Shown here piece after piece: positions 32,423-43,337 of a stretch of 64,000 nucleotides of DNA (its first letter is position 1; every line of letters starts with the position of its first letter). The DNA is taken from positions 17,112,001 to 17,176,000 of the forward strand of contig OY783209.1 of the NCBI GenBank assembly GCA_963678705.1. The letters run 5' to 3'. Under the pieces are notes generated by a model that was given only the letters and a program-made list of their open reading frames with translations, was not told the DNA's origin and ran no database searches. Source of the DNA: Panorpa germanica. Taxonomy: Eukaryota; Arthropoda; Insecta; Mecoptera; Panorpidae. A program made the position numbers and the translations under genes.

Positions 32423-35091
32423 TCACAGGGTCAGGTCTTGAGGCTTGGTCCTCTTCAATCTACGCAGATCTGTTCTCGTATCGAGTAACTGCAATATTTC
32501 ATTGTTGTGGTGGTCTTGTAGACGTAGCAAATGTCTACTCGCTGCCTTCTTGATTTCATCGTCCACGGTGGGCATCTTTAAGTCACGATGTACATTTTCA
32601 TTTCTGATTTACCATGGCGCATCTGTAATACTACGCAATACTTTATTTTGAATCGTTTGTATTTTCTTCAAATTGGTTTTCTTGGTACAACCCCACAGTT
32701 GTATACCATAGGTTCAAATGGGTTTCAGTATTTGGTTGTATAATACCAGCTTGTTATGCACGGTCAGCTGTGAGTGCCTTCCCATTAACCAATGCATTTT
32801 TCTGAGTTTAATATTTAGCTGCTCACTTTTCATTTTGACGTGCTCCTTCCACTTGAGCTTCGCATCTAGTGTCATACCTAGGTATTTCGCTGTGTTGGAG
32901 TAAGGTATTGTTTGAGAGTTGAGGGTAACTGCAAAAGGAATAGTTTTCCTGTTTGTAAAATTTATGTGCGTTGATTTGGCTTCGTTCAGCTTAATTCGCA
33001 TTTCTTTATCCACTTATAAACTTTATTAAGCGATTGCTGCAGTTTACTATTCACTTCTTCTTCTTTCTTCCCAGTAACCATTATTGCAGTGTCATCTGCG
33101 AAGGTAGCTATTGTGGCATTCTCAGGTTGTGGAATATCCCTTGTATATAATAAATACAAAACTGGTCCAAGGACGCTACCCTGGGGCACTCCTGTTTTTA
33201 TTTGCTTCATCTCAGAGTACTCATCTTCTATTTTAACTCTAAAATGTCTACCTTTTAGATAGGATTTGAGAATGAGGTACCATTCAACAGGTAAATCCTT
33301 TTGCAATTTGTGTTCTAGTCCTTGGTGCCATACTTTATCAAACGCCTGTGCCACATCCAAAAAGACGCTGGAACATATTTGTTGCGTTTCAAGTGCTTTT
33401 TCGATGATATTAGTTATTCGATGAACCTGTTCTTTTGTCGTGTGTTTATTTCTAAATCCGAATTGATGATCAGGAATTAGCCTTCTTTCATATATTATTG
33501 GCTTCAACCTTTTCAGGAGTAGTTTTTCAAATATTTTAGAAATAACTGGCAGTAGTGAAATTGGCCGGTAGCTCGTGACTTCATTTGGTGGTTTACCTGG
33601 TTTAAGTAACATTATCACTTCAGCTACTTTCCATTGGCTAGGGACGTATAGTAGTCTGATAGCTGCATTAAAATGATGTAGGAGTTTTCTCAGTGCTATA
33701 TCCGGTAATTCTTTAATTGCCTTACCCGTTATAAGGTCAAATCCCGGGGCTTTTTTGGCATTCAAATCGGTCTTAATTATGTGTTTTAGTTCTTTGAGAG
33801 TTACTGGAAGAATTTTGAGGTTGTCTTTTTTTGCAGTGCAAGCGATGTCTTCTTCGGTAGTCTGTCGAGGATATGGCTTAAATGTTTTCTCTAAATATTC
33901 AGCGAATAGGTCTGCTTCTTGCTTGTTGTTGACCATCCATGATCCGTCTTCTGTTTTGATGGGTGGGTTCTGGTTTTTCGGCCTCTTCAATGCTTTCGCT
34001 GCTTTCCATAATGAGTAGTTCGTTTCCTTGTCTGCAGAGAGCTTTCTCAGGTACCAAGCAAAGTTATTATTCTTGATTTCTTTCAGCAGTTCTTTTAAAC
34101 TATTAGCTAATGTATTTAGAATGGTTTTGTCCTGGGGTGCTCTAGTAATTTGCCATTTCTTTCTAGCTTTTCTTTTTTTGTTGACAAGTTCTCTAACCTC
34201 TTTTGGAAAATTGATATTAAAATTTTCTTTTACTTTTATTTTTGGAGAATTTCGCCATGTCGCATTTTGAATTGCTTTTACTAAAATGTCAACATCGTCT
34301 TCCAGTTCTTTAGGTGTTTTCAGCGGTATTTGTAAATTTATATCTTGTTCGAGATCTTTACGGTATCCTTCCCAGTCTGTTTTATGGTTAATGAGACTTG
34401 GTGGAGTACTTCTCATTATTATTGAACTACTAATGGTGAATATGATCGGTGTGTGATCCGATGATATTGTTTCATCACTAACTATGTGCATGTAGTTTCT
34501 TGAGAGCCCTATTGTTATATAGAAATCAATGAGATCTGGAGTTTTTTCATTATCTGTTGGCCAGTACGTTGGCATTCCCGTGGATAGGAACTCACACTTA
34601 TAATCGCAACCTGCCTGATAGAGCTCCTTTCCTTTGGCCGTGGTTAAGCGAGAGCCCCAGAAAGTGTTTTTGGCGTTGAGATCTCCTCCAATGATAAATT
34701 TGTTGCCTAGAGTTTTAAAGAGATTTAAATAGTCTTGTTTTTTAAGATAATATCGTGGTGGACAATATATGGCTGCAATTTTGAATGCTTGGTTTTGTAT
34801 TTTCATTGAAATTGTTGTAACTTGCATTTCTTCTATTTCAATGTTTACTTCTGCATTGTGTTTTACTCTTTCGTGAATAATTATAGCTGTTCCTCCTCTC
34901 GCTTTATTTGCTGTATGATTTGATTTGTAAATGCGATAATTATTGAGCTTGATATACGACTCCCGTGTAAAATGTGTTTCGGACACAAGGCATATATCAA
35001 CTTTTTTAAGATGCATAAATAGTTCTAATTCGTGAATGCGTCCTTGCAATCCGTTGGCATTCCAGGCAGCTATTGTAATTACGATATTCAT
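32423..35091 (-). pseudogene. LINE D ORF2 (endonuclease-reverse transcriptase)
   Basis: Starts at 35091 with an ATG that overlaps the ORF1 stop as ATGA. 701 codons are open. The endonuclease domain covers residues 1-220: AAWNANGLQ at 8-16, SETHF at 37-41, GGDLNAKN at 135-142, SSDHTPI at 210-216. The reverse transcriptase runs from about 450 to 701: KKAPGFDLITGK, SYRPISLLPV, HQFGFRNKHTT, FLDVAQAFDKVWH, GVPQGSVLGPVLY, and FADDT at 664-668. A frameshift near 33010 moves the thumb and C-terminus to the frame starting 33013. There one Trp codon is TGA just before TYGIQLWGC (32711-32713). The protein then continues to a stop at 32423 (RRLKRTKPQDLTL). The N-terminal catalytic residues are all present. 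Inactive only through the frameshift and stop. Confidence 0.95.
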
Positions 35092-36491
35092 TTCTGTTTC
35101 TTTGTCGCATGCATTGTTATCAAACCAGTTTCTAGTTTTTGTATTTTCTCAAAGATTTGTTTGTTAAGAATTTGATTTAGCATTGCTTCTATTGTTCTTT
35201 TTTCTTCTCTACCGCTGACAATCTGGCTGTATGTTTTAGGCGCTTCGCTGCTTGCGCTACTTGCTTGTATATTTGCAGGTTGAATTTTCTTTTCCTTTGT
35301 ATACCTTCGTTGTACTTGTACTTGCTTCTTCTGCTTTGTAATATTGTCCCTTCTGTTTTGAAGTTCCATGGCTACTACACACCCTCTGTAGCTAGCTGGA
35401 TGATCCCCTTTACAGTTGATGCATATGGGAGTCGTCTTTCTACTTACTGTACAAGATATGGTATTGTGTTTTCCAGCACATCTCACACATCGTGGATCTT
35501 TATTGCAGTAGCTTTGAGTGTGATTAAACTCCTGACACCTCTTGCATTGTGGTATTAAACGTGTGTTTTTCCGAAGCGGTTCTATTTTTACTACTATATT
35601 TAGTATGTTTCTTATTTCATATATTTTGTCTATACTCTCCTTATTGTCAAAAGTTAGCATTAATAGCGGTAGTCCCCGCTTCGTAGTCTCTCGTTTCTCG
35701 TTTATTTCTTTTTTGATTATGTTGATTGCATCCAGCACTTTTAATCCTTGCCCTTTAAGATCTTCAATGATATCATTTTTGTCGCATGATGGATGCAGCC
35801 CTTTAGCCATGACTTTAATTGTTCTTTCGTTTTTATCCTCATAAGTATGCCATTGAAGTTTCTTATCATTTAGTTGGGCGGCTAATGCTCAGTACGCATT
35901 ATGGTCAGGGGTATTTATCTTCCAGGCATTGTTGCTTAAAGAAGTGACTTTGCATTCTTGTTCTGTACTTCTTTTTATTATCTAAAACAATGTTTTGTTC
36001 TCCTCTACCCCCGCTACATTTATAGGTGGAGGACGGTTACTGTTATTTTGTTTTTGTTGGGTATTTTCAGTTTTGTTTACGTCCTCTAATTTTCTTGAGT
36101 TTACCTCTTTTTCTGGTGTGATGTCGTCTGGTGAAGCGATTGCTTTTCGCTTCTTTGATTTTCTCTTGAAGATCCAGTCGGTCTCCTGAATTACTTCATC
36201 TTCATCTGTTCCATATTGTTCAACTTCTTCATTTCTCACTGAATTATTTCCAGCCTTGTGCGATGGTTTAATTCCTTGAGCTATATCTTGTAGTTCCCTT
36301 ACTTGCTGCTTTAATTCTTTCACAGTTTCCTCAAGTATGGATCTTTGTTTCCTCTCTTCTTCCCATGCTAGTTGCCATTTTTTTGCCTCTGCATTTTCTA
36401 TATTTTGTATATTTATTTCTGGTTCTATGCATCTTTGAACTGGGCCAGAATGCTGCTGGTTGGTACGCGTAGTAGGCGGGGAACGCATCAT
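35088..36491 (-). pseudogene. LINE D ORF1 (RNA-binding, CCHC)
   Basis: About 467 codons, the full family length, in one frame with two premature stops: TAG at 35982-35984 after VEENKTLF and TGA about 40 codons later. Residues 35-75 form a likely coiled coil (AWEEERKQRSILEETVKELK...). A basic, acidic-flanked region and RPPPINVAGV, the conserved start of the Jockey ORF1 core, follow. The core (WHTYEDKNERTIKVMAKGLH...) leads to the knuckles CKRCQEFNHTQSYC, CVRCAGKHNTISC and CINCKGDHPASYRGC, then a disordered tail and a final helix. The stop overlaps the ORF2 start by 4 bases (ATGA), fitting termination-reinitiation. Confidence 0.93.
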
Positions 36492-36694
36492 CCTCCCCTT
36501 GGGAGGAGTCTTGTCGCTACCTCTAATATTTATTTATTTCAAACGAAATCCGTGTAGAAAGAAGAATATTCATATTACATCAATGTTACTGGCACTATAA
36601 CTATCAACTTATAAATAATACAATTAATGTTATATTAAATATGAAGAATGACTTTATAAACTGAACTGAACACTTTGACTATCCAACAATGAAT

Positions 36695-36706
36695 GAAATG
36701 ACATTT
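36695..36706. repeat. Target site duplication, right of LINE D
   Basis: GAAATGACATTT, identical to 32240-32251, at the 5' end of LINE D. Confidence 0.93.
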
Positions 36707-37310
36707 GAATTCAAGATAAACATAGCTTGAGTTCAAATAAATCATACATTAAACAAAGACTTTTAAACTATATAAACCTAGAAAAAAGGGAGTAGGGAGA
36801 TCAGTCCATCGAGATCAGCCCAGTTAGTACATCGAGACCCAGTCGAAAGGTCAGTCTAATCAGATCCCGTCAAATAGGGAGTAGCGCCCCTTAGTCGGTG
36901 GTTCGGGTATTAGTCAGTCGCTTCAATATAATGATTATAAAGTTACTAAAAGAATTATTTAAGAATTGTATTAAATAATTGATTGAATAATAAAGAAAAT
37001 AAGTGTTAATGAATACATTGTTTTAATTTGTAAAGTACTTAGAGTTAACGGTCGTGTCGCGTTAAAATAAAGTGATTGTTCAACAGCAGAACTAGCAGCC
37101 TGCAGAGCACACAAAGTAATATATTTATGTAATATTATTAGAAGAAGTACTAAGTCCTGATAGATAAATAAGCATCCACAATTAGATCAGGTCATCCGAC
37201 TCAAGGAGATCCGGATCTCTATAAAAGAACTCTCGTTAGAGGGGATTGTAGAATCGCTCTTTTAAAATAAGTAACTACCACCATATATAGAAGTAGTATA
37301 TAAGGGGTAG
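36707..37310. other. Unassigned, possibly LTR-derived
   Basis: GC-richer blocks (36780-36925, 37040-37110, 37180-37260) with GAGATCAG/CAGTC repeats and two AATAAA-like signals. It lies directly upstream of a Gypsy integrase tail, so it could belong to the same decayed LTR element, but no LTR pair or primer site could be shown. Confidence 0.35.
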
Positions 37311-37314
37311 GGTT

Positions 37315-37729
37315 ACAATACAAAGTCGGAGACCTTGTTGCCGTAAAAAGAACCCAGTTTGGTACTGGATTTTAATTACATAACAAATATTTAGGACCGT
37401 ATCAGGTTACAGGAGTTGACCCAAATAAACGTTATTGGGTGAGACGTATCGGTGGAGGGGAAGGTTCTTCTAATACACATTCAAAAGCCGATTACATAAA
37501 GCCATGGGGCGTGTTCTCAGATGACAGTGATTCTAAAACTGGAGATGTTGTTGAATCAGGTGCCGGACAGCAAACAGATGACCGCAGGGGCGTATCGTCT
37601 TCGGGGGCCAAAGAAAAGTTAAATAGCCGTGTGGAACGTAAAAATAAATCAAGCATAGAAAGAACTCACAACTATGACACCCGTTCTAGGAAAGTCATAA
37701 AGAATGTGATTTATGAGGGTATATTTTAA
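37315..37729 (+). pseudogene. Gypsy-type integrase C-terminus
   Basis: Reading from 37317: YKVGDLVAVKRTQFGTGF, a stop, then NKYLGPYQVTGVDPNKRYWV and RRIGGGEGSS...ADYIKPWG. This is the GPY/F-type C-terminal domain that binds DNA or chromatin in Gypsy/Metaviridae integrases, followed by an acidic, charged tail (37439-37729 open). It is a different lineage from the errantivirus copies in the window. The catalytic core is not present upstream. Confidence 0.82.
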
Positions 37730-38110
37730 ACAGAAAGGTTGAAGCAATTATATTGTGTAAAACTCTAAACCACTGACTGAAATGTAAGGGGACGCTTACG
37801 GAAATTAACTAAATATATTCTTAGAAGTGATAAATAAACCTATTAAGTCTAGCTGAAAACTAATGTAGGACTGAGTATATATTAACTAGAACTTAACATG
37901 GTTTGTGCATTCATTGTTCTGTATTTGTAAAGTAAACACCAACGTTTATATTGTAACCTTATTAGCATTATTATCATTATTATTATCATCGTTATTATTT
38001 TACTCAATAAATGTATTAAACCAATTATGTGATTCTTTATCATCCTGACAAACCAACTAAGAGATTGCATAGTTGAATATTAATTGAATTGACATTTGCC
38101 CTAAATTAAA
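37730..38110. other. AT-rich spacer
   Basis: No gene recognised. A short purine run (GTAAGGGGACG, near 37780) could be a polypurine tract of the preceding Gypsy remnant. Confidence 0.4.
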
Positions 38111-38256
38111 CAAGAGTACCTTGATTCCACATCAGATTAGCGGATTGATTATTGTTTTCCACATAAGAAGTTGGATAATTCTTGTTTTCCACATCAGGAT
38201 TGGGATTGTACTCTTGTTTTCCACATCAGAAGTGGCATGGTACTCTCGTTTTCCAC

Positions 38257-38258
<2 letters not shown>
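38111..38258. repeat. ~32-bp minisatellite
   Basis: Five units with TTTTCCACATCAG cores; TCCACAT occurs near 38125, 38158, 38188, 38220 and 38252, 30-33 bp apart. It abuts a (TA)n run and a Helitron-type 5' end (minus strand) at 38350. Confidence 0.85.
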
Positions 38259-38288
<30 letters not shown>

Positions 38289-38350
38289 CTATGAGTTCTT
38301 ATGAGATTTCCATGTTAAATTGGAACATTACGAACATTATAATAGTAAGA
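38258..38350 (-). mobile_element. Helitron-like 5' end fragment (M0)
   Basis: Read on the minus strand from 38350: TCTTACTATTATAATGTTCG, then ATGTTCCAATTTAACATGG and a (TA)n run. It is the same 5' end as P1, P2 and P3 (43224, 46121, 50127). It begins at the base following the CTAG end of M1. The rest of the copy is missing or replaced by the minisatellite. Confidence 0.75.
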
Positions 38351-38529
38351 CTAGCGCTTCGCCTCGTCGCTAAGCGACGTGTATTTAATATTTGGGAATA
38401 AATTAAAGTTATTTAAAAAATAGAAAATAATCCTGAAATATTGTTTATTGTTCGCCTTTCGGCTTTACAATCTAAATTCTTAATACATTTCATTTACTTC
38501 AACTTACAATTAAATTTACATTATTCTCC

Positions 38530-39715
38530 ACCAACTTATTTATTCTTCTGTTTTTCCTTTCCTTCTTACTATTTCCGCCATCCACCTCTTTCCTTCACTG
38601 CCTCCCTTTAATAGCTGGCCAATATTCCTTTCGCTAGCTACTTTTTCCTTACACTCAAACTTAATGTGCTTCAGTGTTTCGTCCTCCGCTTCGCACACTC
38701 TACACTTTCTTTCCTCACTCTTTTCCCAGTATCTGTTTCCTTTTTCCTCATTTTCCAACCTAAACCTTGCTGTTCTTCTTATGTGTTTTATGTCTTTTTC
38801 TATAAGGTACTGAGGTACATTATTTTCCCATAACCTCTTATATCTTTTATTGTAGTTACTTTTTTCAATTTTTCCTATTCTCTCCTGCTATTGTATCTTC
38901 TTATCCCTTCTCCTTAGCTCCTCTTTTACACTTGCGCCTCCTTCTCTTCTCCTCTCTGCCTCCTCGATCGCCATTCCATTCCTTTCATAATACTATTTTC
39001 TTTTTTTTATACCTCTTCCCCCCCATTCTTTATGCTATCCTCTCTTATTTTCTTTAAAATTTTGCTTTCCGCTCTGTTTAATTTCTCCTCGTATTTTACT
39101 GCTCTTTTCCCTGTTTTAATTCGTATCTTATCCCTTTTTAGCTCCTCCATAGCCATGTATCCTGGCGTGCATCTGTCTAGCCCTAGTAACCATTTAATAT
39201 ATCTCACCTGTATTCTTTCCAACTTTTCTTGCTCCTTTCACCTCCAAACCTCTGCTCCATACAACATCATACTGGCTATCAGTCTATCAAACATCCATAT
39301 TCTCTTTTGTATGTCCCCCTCAAATACCTTTTCCCCTAGTCACCATACCCGTCGCACTGCGAGCTCCGCTTTCTATGCTACTTCCCTTATCTGAGCCTCT
39401 TCTCCATTGTTCTTTTTAAAAGTGTAGCCCAGATATTTCAATTCTTCTACTTCCTCAATGTCCTCTGTCTTGTATTTCCACCTTTTATGTCTTCTTTTTC
39501 CACCCCCCTTTTTTAAATACCATAATTTTTGTCTTTTCCACATTTCCTGTCTATATATCTCCCTAGCCGGTGAGCCATCTCCTGCAGCTCTCCATCCCTT
39601 TTTGCCAACAGGACTATATCGTCAGCGTATGCTAAAGTCCATATCTTGTAGTGTCTTCCTATTAGCACCCCCCCATCTTGTCCTCTTTTCATTACGCCCT
39701 CCAAGTCTGCTGTAT
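38530..39715 (-). pseudogene. Captured LINE reverse-transcriptase fragment (M1)
   Basis: C-terminal half of a non-LTR reverse transcriptase, minus strand, in several frames. In order: IYTADLEGVMKRG, LAYADDIVLLAKRDGELQEM (catalytic YADD, about 39620), YLGYTFKKN, an RIWMFDRLIASM thumb-like segment, ERIQVRYIKWLLGLDRCTPG, EELKRDKIRIKTG and a charged region. The end has a zinc-type C.VCEAEDETLKHIKFEC motif (about 38690). The stop is at 38540. The 5' half (endonuclease and first RT motifs) is absent. It is followed by GTAAAGCCGAAAGGCGAAC, a small hairpin, and an AATAAA-like end. Distinct from the Jockey LINEs; clade not determined. Confidence 0.82.
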
Positions 39716-42118
39716 ATATCGCAAATATAATGCAAAATATTATTTTGTTATAATTCCTTTATTTACAGTAATAAAGCACTGTATAGACCAGTCTCCAGTG
39801 CCCCCGCCCATAAGCCCCAATCGTCACCTCTTGGCTCCATGCTCTCTTACGTTTCCGAACTTTTAATTTGATTCCTCTAAACTTCTGCCATGAAGCGCCT
39901 CCTACTTTTAGCACTCTGCATCGCTTCTTCCCTGAGCATAGTCGGTCCTTAGAGTACTTTGACAGCGCCCCCGCTGCGTAAATTTATTATTTATCATAAT
40001 GAAGCACAGTATTAAACAATGTCCACTGCCCCGCCCCTAAACAACAATCACCTCTTTGCCCCATGCTCTGTATCGATCTCGCACTTTTAAATGTAATCAT
40101 CTGCACCTTTGCCATAATGCGCCCACTTGCAACACTACAGCTTAACTGAACATCATTGCTTATTAGGGCACTTTCCTATACCCCCCGTTAAGCGCAATCA
40201 TTAAATAATTCTGCGCTTCCACACCCTGCGTACTAATCTCTTAACAATTAGTTTTCCAAATTATTACTTTACTGGCAACCTGCATACTAAATTACATTCT
40301 TAGAAGTACATTATTTCTTAATAATTATTTGATAAGATAAATCTTTGATAAAATTTTCACTAATTTCAATGTAAACCTACTAATTACATCAATTCATTTA
40401 TGTTTTTAAGAAAGCCTAGCAGTTTGCTCCTAATAATCTCATCTCTAGGCCTTTTCCTTCACGTTATTGCACTTTCGAATCAATCATTATACCCCGCCAC
40501 CCTCACTTTTAGCACCAAAGCACATAATCTGCAACACGGTTACCTCCCAGAGCCATTATAATCTATCGCCACTACTTCTAACACCACCGTTACTTAGAAC
40601 TGAACCCCAGCGCCACACTCTTCTCCAATCAGACACTACTAATTCGATATTACAGCAATTCATTTACATGATTAAAACTGTACTGTAATCTTACACTCTA
40701 TATTTCGTATTTATATTTACGTTATAATATTAGTCTCCCCATTAATCCCCGCTCCTGAAATAAAATTGTCAAATTTTAGGCATAGCAATCTATTTTGCTC
40801 GTAACAACTCTCTCTACATTTATCTACCCCTACTTTTATAAATGATATAAATTTCAAAATTGAGTTCTTTGGCAAAGCGTTTTCCCGCCCCCACTTCCCC
40901 AATTTCACGCCGCTACTAAGGTTAAATTTATTTTCGCAAATATGCACATGCATAGTTTCTATTTTTTGACTTTTTTTTTTTTTTTTGATATTTGGGGCTT
41001 TTAACTATTTCCCTTCTAAACCTCTCACTCCTGTTTGATTTTACAGGACAACAAACTCACCAAAAATCAATCCAATTGTACTACTGAATGTAATTTGAAT
41101 ATCTGACTTGTAGTAAACTATTTAGCTTCTATTTAATATTCTACATGCAAAATATTATCGTTGTACCTCTATATTGTTCTTATACTCGGTTTATCACCAC
41201 CACTCTAATGTTGAACTAAAGAAAATGTATTTTTTTTTTATATTTTCGTAATAAATATGTCAATCTATATCTGCATACTAAATTTCAGCTTTGTATTTAT
41301 ATTTTAGCATTAGAACCCCCCACAAACCTCCGCTACTGAACAAGTTTGTTGAAGTTTAGGACGGGGATCTATTTTATTTGTATCTAAGAACATATTTTTT
41401 AAACTATAGCCCTTTATCTCTATATATTTCATATTTCTGGTTTTTGGCCCCCAGTGCCCGCCGCCTCTGGAAAGTTACAGTTTTCTATAGTTTGTCTTTA
41501 ATGACACTCTATATAGGCCTACGTTCCAAATATCAACGTTCTAGCTCTGTTGCGATATTGCCCCCTAAAAATCACACCGCTACTGAATTAAAATTTTTGT
41601 AATCCAATTATTGGAAAACATGCGCAATTAGTGTCTTCATACATACAATAAGTTATAATACTACATTTTCAATATTTCTGGCTTTTACTGTCTCAACTCC
41701 CGCCGCCACTGGAAAATTGGAGCTGTTTATTTTTTTTCATTAATTACTGTCCACAGCGAGCCCACATATTAAATTTAAACGTCCTAACTCTATTCTAACA
41801 TTGCCCCCGGAAATTCGCGCCGCTTTTGAACTTTAATTTCAATTTTCCAACTATTGACAAATGTGCACAATTATGATTTCAATACACAAACCAAATTACA
41901 GTCTCCTATCTCATCTAGTTCGTCAGATATTAGCAAAAGTATTTTTCGAATTTTTCAGTTTTTCCAGTATAAGTTTTTCCACGGAAATTCAGGGAAAAAT
42001 TCAGTGACGTTGAAAGTCTTAGAAATTCGTCCTTTACATCATTTTAAAATTTAAAAAACTTTGTAGGCGCCGTTTAGAAGATACCATATACGATTTTGTT
42101 ACCGGAAATATATATATA

Positions 42119-43200
42119 TACAGGGTGTCCCAAAATTCAACGATAAGCCGGCACCAGAAGATGGTCCTGCTCATGACTACACAAGAAAAAAAGAAAATTT
42201 TCAATTTTTCAATTTTTAAATTTCTAATTTTTGTGACATGTCAGAATTGAATACCTTAATACACATGCAGAATTTCAACTTTTTATTTTTTACGAATTAA
42301 AAGTAATACAGCAAAAAAGGGCTCACTTTTTTCCAGTTTTTCAAAAATTACGGGTTTCCAGGAAATTCAGGGAAAAATCCGGAGACGCCAAAAGCCTTAG
42401 AATTTATTTCTTTTTAAAGTATCTTTTAAAGTCTAGAGTTTACCCCCGTTGGAAAGCGACGTCTTTTTGGCGTGTATTTGCATCCAATAAAATAATTCGT
42501 AATTACATTTCATATTTATTTCTATTTTTAAAATGAAATAATAAATAAACTCGCACACATATACACACATTGACACATATAAATTGACTAAAAAAAAATA
42601 TTTTTTTATCAAAATAAAAATTATTTTCAATTTATGCGTTATTTGACTAACTTTTTTTCAAAATTTGGGATTTTTTTTTTCTATTCGTAAATATGTTACC
42701 AAGGTTAGCCTATATACAAAATTTCAATTTTCTTGCACAATTTTTACTCTCGGCAAATACTGCCCCCGTGCCCCCCAATAAAATTTTGAAATTTTGAATT
42801 TTCTTTTATTAATAATATACTTAATTATTCTAGAATCCAGAATATGAACTTTCTACAAAGTTCCCTACCGGGCCCCCGAATTTCTTCAACCCCCCTTTTT
42901 TCAATTTTTAAATTTCTAATTTTTGAGAAATGTCAGCATTGAATACCTTAATACAGGTGCAAGATTTCAACTTTCTATCTCTTACCAATTTAAAGTAATA
43001 CAGCAAAAAATGGCTCACTTTTTTTCCAGTTTTTCCAAAATAACGGGTTTCCAGGAAATTTAGAGAAAAATCCGGGGACGCCAAAAGTCTTAGAATTTTT
43101 TTCTCTACGAAATAGGAAATTTTCAAAAAGATCGTGGAAGCCGTTATCGCGCTGCCATACAAAATTCAGTACCAAACATATAAGAATATAAACAAACAGT
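42119..43200. repeat. Duplicated ~220-bp blocks
   Basis: 42195-42420 and 42895-43115 are direct repeats: TTTTTAAATTTCTAATTTTTG, CAGCATTGAATACCTTAATACA-like, AAAGTAATACAGCAAAAAA.GGCTCAC, then CGGGTTTCCAGGAAATT. A shorter relative is at 41930-42020. The block at 42119 begins CAGGGTGTCCCAAAA, a start seen on many repeats. No gene. Confidence 0.7.
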
Positions 43201-43286
43201 TGGAACATTATAATATAGGATCATCTTACTATTATAATGTTCGTAATGTTCCAATTTAACATGGAAAACTTATAAGAACTCATAGA

Positions 43287-43290
<4 letters not shown>

Positions 43291-43335
<45 letters not shown>
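43291..43335. repeat. (TA)n microsatellite
   Basis: TA repeats inside the 5' region of P1; similar tracts sit at the same place in M0, P2 and P3. Confidence 0.95.

Positions 43336-43337
<2 letters not shown>

Larger units (their letters stand above)
32252..36694 (-). mobile_element. Jockey-type LINE D, near full length
   Basis: 4.44 kb, minus strand. It has a 5' leader of about 200 bp (36694-36492), ORF1, ORF2, a short 3' end and an A-rich tail (T-rich on plus, 32252-32278). Flanked by a 12-bp duplication. It retains the complete gene order of the clade and is the best-preserved LINE in the window, inactivated by two stops in ORF1 and a frameshift plus a stop in ORF2. Confidence 0.95.
38351..43220 (-). 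mobile_element. Helitron-like element M1 with captured LINE fragment
   Basis: Minus strand. The 3' end at 38351 shows hairpin CGTCGC-TTA-GCGACG (plus 38365-38380 region), then AGGCGAAGCG and CTAG, followed by T. The body contains the LINE reverse-transcriptase fragment (38530-39715) and then the same non-coding sequence as P1-P3 up to about 42105 (CGGTAACAAAATCGTATATGG reversed). Beyond that lies sequence not shared with P1-P3: a CAGGGTGTCCC start at 42119 and a duplicated ~220-bp block (42195-42420, 42895-43115). A TCCTATATTATAATGTTCC start read on minus from about 43220 could be its 5' end. Inner boundary uncertain. Confidence 0.65.

Noticed and set aside
38111-38258. CRISPR-like array
   Set aside because: Units of about 32 bp are contiguous and degenerate, with no distinct spacers; eukaryotic minisatellite.
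40467-40688. 73-codon plus frame also seen at 47790-48011 on minus
   Set aside because: Both are antisense to the Helitron-like element and lie in its repetitive body; not open in the other copies.
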